From the NCBI GenBank assembly GCA_039707465.1, contig CM077643.1:325629919-325693918 (forward strand): 64,000 nt of DNA, in the 5' to 3' direction. The translations under genes and the position numbers were made by a program. Positions within the stretch are counted from its first letter, which is position 1. Each line of letters begins with the position of its first letter. The DNA comes from Rhabdophis nuchalis (Eukaryota > Chordata > Lepidosauria > Squamata > Natricidae). Under the pieces are notes generated by a model that ran no database searches, had not been told where the DNA came from, and was given only the letters and a program-made list of their open reading frames with translations. Positions 11,830-20,650 of the stretch are shown piece after piece.

Positions 11830-13200
11830 GAGGCATAATTGGTTGATAATCTCTGGAGGGCGCGGGATAGAGGTTATTCCTCTATCCTAGTCCTATTAGA
11901 CCTCTCGGCGGCTTTTGATACCATCGACCATGGTATCCTATTGCACCGACTGGGGGGGTTGGGGTTGGGAGGCACCGTTTTGCGGTGGTTCTCATCCTAC
12001 CTCTCTGGTCGGTCGCAATATGTGTTGACGGGAGGGCAGAGGTCGACCTCGAGGCCTCTCTTATGTGGGGTTCCTCAGGGGTCGGTCCTCTCGCCCCTCC
12101 TTTTCAACACATATATGAAGCCGCTGGGTGAGATCATCCGTGGTTTTGGGGTGGAGTACCACCTGTACGCTGATGACACCCAGCTGTACATATCCACCCC
12201 AAACCACCCCAACGATGCTGCCGAAGTGCTGTCCCGGTGTTTGGAGGCCGTACGGATCTGGATGGGTGGTAACAAACTCAAGCTCAACCCTGCCAAGACT
12301 GAGTGGCTGTGGTTTCCGGCACCCCGGTTCAGCCAGATTACACCAACTCTGGCCATTGGGGGCGAAACACTGGCCCCCGTGGAGAGGGCGCGCAATTTGG
12401 GTGTCCTCCTGGATTCCCGGCTGTCCATGGAGGACCATGTGGCGGCCGTGGCCAGGGGGGCGTTTCATCAGGTACGCCTGATGCGCCAATTGCGCCCCTT
12501 ACTGGACCGGGCTGCCCTTCGCACAGTCACTCAAGCTCTCGTGACGTCCCGACTCGACTACTGTAATGCTCTCTACACGGGGCTTCCCTTGAGGTGCACT
12601 CGAAAGCTACAGCTAGTCCAAAACGCAGCCGCGCGGGTGATTATGGGAGCCACTAGATGCTCCCACATAACACCGATCCTGCGCGAGCTGCATTGGCTTC
12701 CTGTGGTTTTTCGAGTGCACTTCAAGGTTTTGACAACTATCTTTAAAGCGCTCCATGGCTCGGGGCCTAGTTATATGCGAGACCGCCTCCTGCCCCATAC
12801 ATCCCTTAGACCGATACGCTCCCACAGAGAGGGCCTTCTCAGGGTGCCGTCGGCCGGACAATGCCGACTGGCGACACCCAGGGGAAGAGCCTTCTCTGTG
12901 GCGGGCCCAGCCCTTTGGAATGACCTACCCCCTGAATTACGTACCATCACCGACCTCCGCCTCTTCCGCCAATGTCTTAAGACATATTTGTTCCAACAAG
13001 CCGGCCTAGCCTAACCTCCCATGGGGACTTTTAGGTAGTTTTAAATTGGGTTTTTAAAATTTGGTTTTAGCGCAGGATAGGTTTATTTAATAGTTTTTTA
13101 AATTATATTTATTGTATTTTGTATGTTTTTAAATTTTCCTGTGCGCCGCCCTGGGTCCTTTGTGGAGAAGGGCGGGATATAAATTAAAAAAATTTTTTTA
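11830..13200 (+). mobile_element. CR1-L3 LINE insertion, 5'-truncated, with 3' UTR
   Basis: The ORF2 remnant is followed by a ~185-bp 3' UTR with the family signature GCGCCGCCCTGGGTCC and GGGCGGGATATAAATTAAAA. Its 5' junction carries partial duplications of a GGAGGCATAATTTGG unit. An antisense fragment of the same 3' end is at 25430-25500, and a second coding copy is at 59330-60605. Confidence 0.88.
11839..13014 (+). CDS. CR1-L3 LINE ORF2 protein, C-terminal part of reverse transcriptase and tail
   Basis: This 391-codon open frame is the C-terminal part of a non-LTR retrotransposon polyprotein. It starts inside the reverse transcriptase at LDLSAAFDTIDHG. It carries GVPQGSVLSPLLFN and the catalytic YADD box (YADDTQLYIS, about residue 111). 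The thumb/tail region follows with RNLGVLLDSRLSMEDHV, TSRLDYCNALY, LQLVQNAAARVI and LHWLPVVFRV, the L3 clade pattern. The endonuclease and N-terminal RT are missing, as expected from 5' truncation. There is no stop or frameshift, so the insertion is recent. The apparent first codon is a non-ATG artefact of the truncation point. Confidence 0.92.
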   Translation: MVDNLWRARDRGYSSILVLLDLSAAFDTIDHGILLHRLGGLGLGGTVLRWFSSYLSGRSQYVLTGGQRSTSRPLLCGVPQGSVLSPLLFNTYMKPLGEIIRGFGVEYHLYADDTQLYISTPNHPNDAAEVLSRCLEAVRIWMGGNKLKLNPAKTEWLWFPAPRFSQITPTLAIGGETLAPVERARNLGVLLDSRLSMEDHVAAVARGAFHQVRLMRQLRPLLDRAALRTVTQALVTSRLDYCNALYTGLPLRCTRKLQLVQNAAARVIMGATRCSHITPILRELHWLPVVFRVHFKVLTTIFKALHGSGPSYMRDRLLPHTSLRPIRSHREGLLRVPSAGQCRLATPRGRAFSVAGPALWNDLPPELRTITDLRLFRQCLKTYLFQQAGLA

Positions 13201-13254
13201 TTATCCACAGCAACAGCATATTCAATAGAGCTGGGGATACATATGGTGCTATTA

Positions 13255-13842
13255 GATTGTAGTCCTCAATTTATGACCACAATTGAGCCCAAAATTTCTG
13301 GGGTTAAGTGAGATATTTGTTAAGTGAGTTTTGTCCCATTTTATGACATTTCTTGGCATGGCTAGTAAGTGAATCACTGCAGATGTTAAGTTAGTAACCC
13401 AGTTGTTAAGTGACTCTGGCTTCCCCATTGACTTTGCTTGTCAAAAAGTTGCAAAAGGAGATCACATGACCCCTGGGACACCACAACCATCATAAATATG
13501 AACCAATTGCCAAGCATCTGAATTTTGATCACATGATCATGGGGTTGCTAAAAAGGTTGTAAATGTGAAAAAGGGTCATAAGCAGAGGTGGGTTCCTACC
13601 GGTTCAGACCGGTTCAGCCAAGTAGTTAGTAGCTCGACTGGGCACGTACCTAAACCGGTTCTATGCTCGGTGGCGCCATCTTGATTTTCTGTTCTGCACA
13701 CATGCACATTTTTTTGTGTACCGAACCAGTAGTAATGCTGGCAGGAACCCAACCCTGGTCATAAGTCAATTTTTCTACTTTCTCCTGGTCATTGTAACTT
13801 TGAACAGCCACTAAACAAACTTAGTAAATCGAGGAGTACCTG
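13255..13842. mobile_element. CAGGTAGT-family DNA transposon containing a nested hAT element
   Basis: Family features include TTATGACCACAATTGAGCCC, TTGTTAAGTGAGTTTTG, GATCACATGACC and the closing AAATCGAGGAGTACCTG. A hAT MITE at 13583-13757 interrupts it within the word GTCATAAG, which is duplicated. Confidence 0.75.
13583..13757. mobile_element. Nested hAT MITE with perfect 8-bp TSD
   Basis: The 175-bp element begins CAGAGGTGGGTTCCTACC and ends GGCAGGAACCCAACCCTG. It is bracketed by GTCATAAG at 13575-13582 and 13758-13765. It belongs with 40474-40931 and 49694-49852 by its CAG(A/T)(G/A)GTGGGTT start. Confidence 0.88.
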
Positions 13843-13848
13843 TACATA

Positions 13849-14119
13849 CTGTATTTTTGGGAGTTTAAGAAGCACCTGAGTATAAGACACATCAAGGTTC
13901 TGAAGAGGCAAATTAAAAAAAGGTTTTTCCACTCTGCAGACCTCCCCAAAACAGCCCATTTTTACAAAAATAGGCCCATGTTTTTTTAAAGGCATGAATT
14001 TAGTGAAGGGGCGGGGTTTCAGGAGGCAAAAAATGTTGTATTCAATGTATAAGATGCACCCAGATTTTCAGCCTCTTTTTTGAGGGAAAAAGGTGCATTT
14101 TATAATCTGAAAAATATGG
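13849..14119. mobile_element. TA-flanked MITE, short relative of 8327-8950
   Basis: The right end TCTGAAAAATATGG followed by TA matches the larger element. The left end CTGTATTTTTGGGAGTTTAA is a diverged version, preceded by TA. The interior shares AGTATAAGACACATCAAGG and the AGGTTTTTCCACTCTGCAGACC block. Confidence 0.7.
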
Positions 14120-14172
14120 TATTAATCAATATTTTTATTCTTTCCAGCCCAACAGAATGTTGGAAAGAAATG

Positions 14173-16148
14173 CTGTTCCGGTTTCTGGCGGCGACGGATG
14201 AACCTTGGGGTTCGTCCGCCGTTTTGTTCTTTTTTCTGCCCCTAACGGGGCGGGGTGCCCCCCTTTTTTCTGGGGGGGACCCTCCGTAGGACTGGCTTGC
14301 CTGGACTGGTTCTGCCGGCGGCAGCTGGGGAACAGTCCTTGTCTTCGGTCCAGGTGGAAGAAGACATGCTGCGGGGGGCTTGGTTCCCTTCGCCAACGGA
14401 GGGCGGCAACAAATAATGGATTCGGAGAGAACGGAGCGCTCGAGTCGGATGGCTTTGCCGGGGCTTGAGATGCGAGGCGGAGAGTAAGTGACTTTAAAAC
14501 TTTTTTTGCTGGCGGCTTGGACTGAGAGAGACGTGGAGGGGGGTGTTTGTTAAACCCCCCCTCGGATTTATAACTGCGGCGTTTAGAAATGGCTCCTCGT
14601 TGCGAGGAAGCGGATATTTCTCATCCGGACTTTTGCGGAACAAGTGAAAGTGCTTCGCGGCTTGTTTCTATACAATGTATCTAAGTCCGGCTTTATTGAA
14701 ACAATTTCTTTTTTCACTCTCTCCTGCTGGCTCCCTGGCTGGGCGGTGGAAGATGGCTCCTCTTTGTTCCTGAATGACTATTTCTTTATGGAAAATCACC
14801 AACATTTCTTTGTAATTTGGACTGTCTCTCTTTATTAATGGGAATTTTTTTTTGGAATAATTAGTTCCTTCCCTGGAATACCTTCTCTTTTTTAACAATT
14901 GACTGTGGAAACTGTTTCTCTTCTGGGCTCTACAACTTGTTACAACTCTGAGCTGAACTTTTTTCTCCTGACTTGCTCCAGCGGCCGCACCCAAAAAACG
15001 CCATCTTAGTGGCACTGATTATAATAGCTCATCATGGCTTCAAAAAAACAACCAGAGAATTCGGGATTGGAACAAAGAATGACGGCAATGGAGGAAGCAT
15101 TAAACTCCTTGGTGCTGGAAATTAAAGTGATGAGAAAAGACCAGTGTAGCTCTAAGCTTGAACTTTTGGAAACACAGAAAAAATTGATGGAGAACACACA
15201 GAAGACCGAGGAGCTGGAAGTGGGGTTGGCTGGGGCAAAGGGAGAACTTAAAAATGTCAACACTGAAATTGGAGATTTGTCCGGTCATATGTCTAGGATG
15301 GATTTTGAAAGAATGTCATATTTTTTAAGATTTCAGAACATTTTGGAGGAAACTGGTGAATGCCTTCCTGATCTCATGAGTACAATTTTAGCAGACTATT
15401 TACACAAACCTAAAGAGGAGATCAGGGGGGACATTGACCTAGTCTATAGAATTAACTCAACATATGCCAGGTTAAATGAAGTACCCAGAGAGATACATAT
15501 TAAATTTGTTAGAAGGTCGACCAGGGAGGGAATTCTGAAGGCGCAGAGAGACGGGCCTTTAATTTACCAACAAAAGGAAGTCGCCATCTTGAAGCAGATC
15601 CCAAAAAAGATTAGGGAGGTGAGGAGGAAGTATTCCTTCTTATCTAAAAAATTGTTTAACCACGGGATTTGGTTTAAGTGGGCGATGCCAGAAGGGATGT
15701 TGGTGTTCTGGGAAGGAGGAAGAGTAAGGATTAAAACAGTTGCTGAGGCGGAAGCCTTTCTTAAAAAACATTCCTCTATCCTGGGGGAAGATTCAGGAGG
15801 GGCAGAGGGAGTCATGGCCCCGCCCACTGGGGGCCAGGGAGGAGAACAAGAAGACACAATTGCCAAGAGACTTAGATCAAAAAAATGACTTTGTTTTTTA
15901 TTAACATAGTATAATTCTTTGTCTGGATGTTTGTACATGATTGCCAGCATATAATTTAGAATGTATGACTTATGCATTTATCTTCACCTTGTTGTATTAA
16001 TGAACAATGTATTACCAATGTCTTACCACGCAGCCCGGAGGGGCCAACGACTTCGACGTGAAAGTTCCCCAAAAATTTTTTTGTATCACCTTACCCTACC
16101 CTATCCCAAAAATTTGTAAAACCAATAAAACTTTTGCAATAAAAAAAA
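14173..16148 (+). mobile_element. Full-length ORF1-only L1-type retroelement (HAL1-like), 19-bp TSD
   Basis: The element has a GC-rich 5' UTR of about 860 bp, one complete ORF (15034-15888) and a ~260-bp 3' UTR with an AATAAA signal and poly(A). It is flanked by an exact 19-bp duplication, AGAATGTTGGAAAGAAATG, at 14154-14172 and 16149-16167. No ORF2, endonuclease or reverse transcriptase is present between ORF1 and the poly(A). The duplication and poly(A) show L1-type target-primed insertion, so the copying machinery must have come from elsewhere. The second copy at 61304-63286 has the same layout, which argues against internal deletion of a single L1 copy. Confidence 0.87.
15034..15888 (+). 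CDS. L1-type ORF1 protein (RNA-binding nucleic-acid chaperone)
   Basis: The 284-residue protein resembles L1 ORF1p (Transposase_22 family). Residues ~10-95 form a heptad-rich coiled coil that would mediate trimerisation. Next come an RRM-like region around MSYFLRFQNILEE and a C-terminal domain with VPREIHIKFVRRSTREGIL, then PEGMLVFWEGGRVRIKTVAE. The tail ends in a basic KRLRSKK. In known L1 elements this protein coats the RNA and assists reverse transcription in the ribonucleoprotein. The frame is intact from ATG to TGA. The other copy (62161-63009) is nearly identical in the C-terminal half and diverges mainly in the coiled coil. No ORF2 follows. Confidence 0.88.
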   Translation: MASKKQPENSGLEQRMTAMEEALNSLVLEIKVMRKDQCSSKLELLETQKKLMENTQKTEELEVGLAGAKGELKNVNTEIGDLSGHMSRMDFERMSYFLRFQNILEETGECLPDLMSTILADYLHKPKEEIRGDIDLVYRINSTYARLNEVPREIHIKFVRRSTREGILKAQRDGPLIYQQKEVAILKQIPKKIREVRRKYSFLSKKLFNHGIWFKWAMPEGMLVFWEGGRVRIKTVAEAEAFLKKHSSILGEDSGGAEGVMAPPTGGQGGEQEDTIAKRLRSKK

Positions 16149-16169
16149 AGAATGTTGGAAAGAAATGAT

Positions 16170-17655
16170 GTAAAGGAATTTAGAACTTTATCTATATCTC
16201 TGCCTGCAGTACAGATAAAACTAAAAACTGAACAGAGCATGATTCACTTTCTTCAGAGTCCTCCAGTGCATCTAATTCTGACTGCTTCATTCTAAGCCCC
16301 TCCCCTACTTTCTCCTGGTCATGTGATCCAGAGCATGTACTTCCCACTGTGGTTCCCAGTACACATTTCCATGCAATCATGAAGGGACACCAAGTTCAGA
16401 TACATACATAAAGGCAACCTGATTAGGTCAACCCAAGTACAGAATAGTAATGCATAGCAAATCCTCCCACTTTCTGTTCTGGAGTGAAAGGGGAAACTGA
16501 GGAAAGAAGGAACTGTACTATGGGCGTGGCAAGCCTAAGGGAAGTTCATAATCCTAACACAAGGAAAACCTTCATCTGTCACAAGTGGCATGTTTGCTTA
16601 GTACCCAGAAAGGCAAGGATTAACAGCCTACAGATAACCTGCAATATTAACTCAATCTTTTTATAACTTATCTCAAATTATTTATCAAAAGTTAATTTGA
16701 TTCCTTGTTTAAACATTAGCAAAGTGAGTTGGCTGCTCTATACCTCGCCCACATTCCACCCAGTTATATTGCTTCAGATACAAAGCATAAATAGAGAAAA
16801 TGCAAATAAGTGGTAGTAAAACTAATCAAGTAAAACCAAATATTGTTGATAAGAGGAAAAATTGGGATTGCAAAGAACATGCAACCCAGAATTCTATAAT
16901 TGATCATGTCCAGGTGACTTTACAGCTAGGATGATTTAATATTTCATAGAAATACTTCCATTTTCTTATTGGTTGCTGAAGTTAGCAAGAACACAATGAG
17001 ATAGGTAGATAAGCTGGAACTTTTACAAGGGACAAAGCATGCCAAGTTTATAGAAAGAAATACAGAGATTTTGAAACTATGGTACATGATTTTAAAAACT
17101 CTTCTTAATGGAAGTAGAGTCATTTTGGCAAAGAAGGTGGGTCTACAGAGCCTTATGGTCAAATGGGTACCCCAAAAAGTACATGTTATTCTGGCACATT
17201 TTCTTTGATTGACATAAACGGTGTAACATCTTTGCCTTCCTGCCCCCCCTTCTCTTTCACACATACACACACGGAACTTACACACGAATAACTTTTACCA
17301 ACATGACTCAGCAGGACTGAAGAAATAATAAATGATAAGTAAAGTTTCAGCCAGACCATGAGTAAGTTTCTTCAGTGCCCCAGAATGCAAATAAAATTGT
17401 CCTGGAGAATTAGAATATCAGAAAAAGTAGGTATTCCCTGACCATATTTTATCCTGACCAAGTTTTATCATTCTCAAGCTTTAAACATGAAATTTCCTCG
17501 TGTTTTTCATAGTTGCCATACCTTTTCCTCAAAATAATTTGAACCAAAATAGAAATAAAGTCGCTCTTGCCTTGTCTTTGTTGCTTGCAGTGGCACCTGC
17601 AGCAAACCACAATGATGTCAAAGTAATAACATGTACATATGCACAGAATGATGTC
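16170..17655. other. No gene recognised
   Basis: Short frames only. A stretch at 16200-16660 has the look of an old dispersed repeat that I cannot name. Confidence 0.45.
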
Positions 17656-17667
17656 ATCCTTCTAATG

Positions 17668-17892
17668 CAGTGGTAGTCAACCTGGTCCCTACTGCCCATT
17701 AGTAGGCGTTCCAGCTTTCATGGTGGGTGGTAGGGGTTTTGTCCACACTGAAGCACTTTCTTTTTTTTAATTTAATTAACTTCCCTACTTTATAAATCAC
17801 TATTACTGTGGAACCGGTGGGCGGTTAGAAAATTTCACTACTAACAGAGATACAAAAGTGGGCGGTAGGTATAAAAAGGTTGACTACCCCTG
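17668..17892. mobile_element. hAT MITE with perfect 8-bp TSD
   Basis: Termini CAGTGGTAGTCAACCTGG and AAAAGGTTGACTACCCCTG are inverted repeats. TTCTAATG flanks both sides (17660-17667 and 17893-17900). The 225-bp interior contains GGTGGGCGGTTAGAAAA and is non-coding. A second copy lies at 51513-51739. Confidence 0.92.
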
Positions 17893-17980
17893 TTCTAATG
17901 CCTGGTGCAAGTACATGTCATAGCATTTGCACGATGAAATTGTCATTTATCTGTCATCACTCCCCCCTCTTGCCTTAGTG

Positions 17981-18069
17981 CAGGGGTCTGCAAAGTCGGC
18001 TCTTTTAAGACGGGTGGACTTCAACTCCCAGAATCCCCCAGCCAGCATAGCCGACTTTGCAGACCCCTG
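17981..18069. mobile_element. Palindromic hAT MITE, shortened, perfect 8-bp TSD
   Basis: Ends CAGGGGTCTGCAAAGTCGGC and GCCGACTTTGCAGACCCCTG are exact inverted repeats. CCTTAGTG flanks both sides (17973-17980 and 18070-18077). At 89 bp it lacks most of one inner arm compared with the 135-bp copy at 51748-51882. Confidence 0.92.
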
Positions 18070-18079
18070 CCTTAGTGCA

Positions 18080-19335
18080 AACATCCCAAACATCCTTGGT
18101 CTCTTCTTTGTGTAAACATAAAAATTATCTGATTTCTTATTTGCTCATCTTTCTGCAATGTGCAATGCTATAAATCTAAATAACTTCACAGCACAGATAT
18201 GAAAACCAGTGAGGAACAGCTTTTTAAATAGTATTTATTCTCTCAGATGTGAAGCACAGAACCAACATTTCTCTTCTTTTCGTCCCATTTGTATATGAAT
18301 TCACGATGTGAGCAAACAAATAAACACAATGCTGTAGCTCAACCAGGATTTTAAAAATGCACTCTCAGAACGTAATATTGGGATGGTGGCAAAACCAGAG
18401 GGGAAAAAAACAGTTACATTGCCTTTAAGAAGTGGCAAACTCCCTGGTTAGCTCAGAACAGTTGCAACACAGACAGCTTAGGGATTAGAAGTAGGTATAG
18501 AAAATGTCATGCCAGTCATGTTTTTTTGTTGATTTAAGAACAAAAAGGCCCTGCGGTGTGTAACAGGAATGAAGACTGTTAATTTTTTTCTAGTATTTTA
18601 TTTCCTAAAGGTCACTTAGCAACGCAGTAGGGCAGCTAACACCTCCTTCCTGTCTTCTATTTTTCTACAACTGGAGTTAATGGCTGAGTAGCATGCTTTT
18701 TCTTTTTTAGTTTTTGAGAGCTGCAGTACCCGGTACTTCTGGAGAAGGAGGGACCAATTTCATTTCATTCATCCATTTGTTCATTCATTCTTTCATTTTT
18801 GTATTTTGGAGATGGTTAAGGCAAAGTAGATATATTCAGCATAGCAAAAACTAAACAGACTTACTTTAATTTACTTCCATCTTGTTTTAAAAGACGGAGA
18901 TGTAAAGCTGTCCAAAATCAATAGTTCCTTTATCAGTGACAAGCAGGGTGGGCATCAAAATAGGGGGCTTGTGTCAAATAAGAGAGCTGGGAAAAGGGAC
19001 GGAAACTGAACAATGTATAATACAGAAGAATCCTGAACTGTATTTTACAGCACTGTACTGTATCAAGTTTCTCCAATCCATTCACACCCACAGTGCAGCT
19101 ATAAATAAAAGCAGCGCTGACTGAAGGGAGGAGGCAACAAGGCTTAGTCATATTATGACCATTCTAACCTACTCAGATGCCTTCATAAACAGAACTGTTA
19201 CCATAGTTAGGCAGCAAAACAGGATAGCCAGATTCCCCTCCTTTCCTTGCTCGTGTTTCCACAGCAGCTAACCGTGTAAGAGTCACTGCTGCTCTCCTCT
19301 CCCAACGTTTGTGTGCAGTTCTGCTCAACGGTCTC
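18080..19335. other. No gene recognised
   Basis: Upstream of KCNK1. Imperfect TCATTCATT repeats lie near 18765-18800. Nothing else can be assigned. Confidence 0.45.
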
Positions 19336-19340
19336 CAATT

Positions 19341-19455
19341 CAGAATTTCTCGACCTCAGCAGCTTTAAAGCGGTGAGGATTTCATGCTGGCTGGGGAATT
19401 CTGGGAGTTGAAGTCCACACCGCTTAAAGTTGCTGCGGGTTGAAAAGCACTTCTC
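19341..19455. mobile_element. Palindromic hAT-type MITE, degenerate
   Basis: The inner palindrome AGCTTTAAAGCGGTG ... CACCGCTTAAAGTTGCTG and the core GAATTCTGGGAGTTGAAGTC place it in the same family as 51060-51194. The ends are eroded and no duplication is clear. Confidence 0.55.
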
Positions 19456-19869
19456 TCATTTATGGGAGCAAACGTGCCGTTTTCATTCGCTGAAAACATT
19501 CTACACAAGTTCCCCCTGGATTCCTTTCTGCTATGTAAGTTTGCAGTGAGACAATCAAGGATGATGACCATCGGGTTGGCCCTTGGCCATTAACGCTGAG
19601 ATGCTCCCCAGGCTCCCGCCTCAATGCTGCACCAGCTTGAACAGCATCGGAATCCGAAACCGATACAGTCGTGTGGGTATTTCGGGGCGAATCTCGAGAT
19701 TCCGAATTTAAAAGCCACGGAACAAGCCAAGAGGCCGACCGATGAATGGAAGAATCTCTCCACTTTTTCCCTATCCAGGATCGTTCGTGGATTGTTATTT
19801 TTTCCCGGCCCTGATTTGTTTCTCCCCCCCCCCCCCTTCTCATTTGGTTTGCAAGCTCCCCTCTGGAAC

Positions 19870-20650
19870 CAGTTCAGCAGCTTCTGGTGACGCGCGTCCC
19901 ATTGCCGGTTACCTGAGCTGACCACGTGAGCGCCACATCATCGGGGATTTTGATATTGAAAGTCACCGAAAGAAGGAACCAGGAAAAGAGCCTGGTCCGA
20001 GGCGGAGGAGAGAGAGGGACCTCTGCTCCGGGACTGAGATCTCGTGGCCCAGCAAGACGCCAGAGCCTCCCGGGCCACTCTCCGTGGGCTGCCCCCCCAC
20101 ACACACATCTCCTTCCAGCGCGCCTCGAGGCCCCAGGCTCCTGCGCTGAGCCGCCCGGGTCACTCAGGGACACGGGTCTTCCGCGGGCTTCGGGCAGGGC
20201 AGCAGCGGTGGCGGGCTGGCGCTGGGAAGGAGTGCGCGGCGCTGGCGGGGGAAGATGCTGCAGTCGCTAGCGGGTAGCTCGTGCGTGGAGAGGCACCGCT
20301 CCGCCTGGTGCTTCGGCTTGCTGGTGCTGGGCTACCTGCTCTACCTGGTCTTCGGCGCCGTGGTCTTCTCGTCGGTCGAGCTGCCCTACGAAGACCTCCT
20401 GCGCCAGGAGCTGCGCAAACTGAAGCAGCGCTTCGTGGAGGAGCACGAGTGCCTCTCGGAGGAGCAGCTCGAGAGCTTCTTGGCGCGCGTCCTGCAGGCC
20501 AGCAACTACGGCGTCTCGGCGCTGAGCAACGCTTCGGGCAGCTGGAACTGGGACTTCACCTCGGCGCTTTTCTTCGCCAGCACGGTGCTCTCCACCACAG
20601 GTAAGGTGGCGGCGGCGGCGCGGGCCTTAGCCCGGGCCTGACCTGGCCTT
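19870..20650 (+). promoter_or_regulatory. CpG-rich island over KCNK1 promoter, 5' UTR and exon 1
   Basis: The base composition shifts abruptly from AT-rich to GC-rich with many CpG dinucleotides, centred on exon 1. I see no TATA box in a convincing position, as is usual for CpG-island promoters. The transcription start is not defined here; the 5' UTR probably lies somewhere in 19900-20254. Confidence 0.75.
20255..20600 (+). CDS. KCNK1: KCNK1 (TWIK-1) two-pore potassium channel, coding exon 1
   Basis: This exon encodes residues 1-115 and the first base of codon 116. TWIK-1 subunits form dimeric, weakly inward-rectifying potassium leak channels in plasma membrane and recycling endosomes. Visible parts are M1 (about 19-40, AWCFGLLVLGYLLYLVFGAV), the extracellular cap helices with Cys66 (the inter-subunit disulfide, Cys69 in human), an N-glycosylation site NAS at 92-94, and the first pore helix to STT. 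The donor is ACAG|GTAAGG, splitting the glycine codon of the first filter. From memory of the human protein, three residues (RLV) after SSCV are missing. The start ATG opens the conserved MLQSLAGSSC sequence, so the start is secure. Confidence 0.97.

Noticed and set aside
12061..12861. Minus-strand and other-frame ORFs over the L3 LINE
   Set aside because: Shadows of the RT frame.
19460..20277. Several 80-130-codon ORFs upstream of and overlapping KCNK1 exon 1
   Set aside because: CpG-island composition gives long spurious frames; none has a domain, and the KCNK1 frame explains the conserved part.
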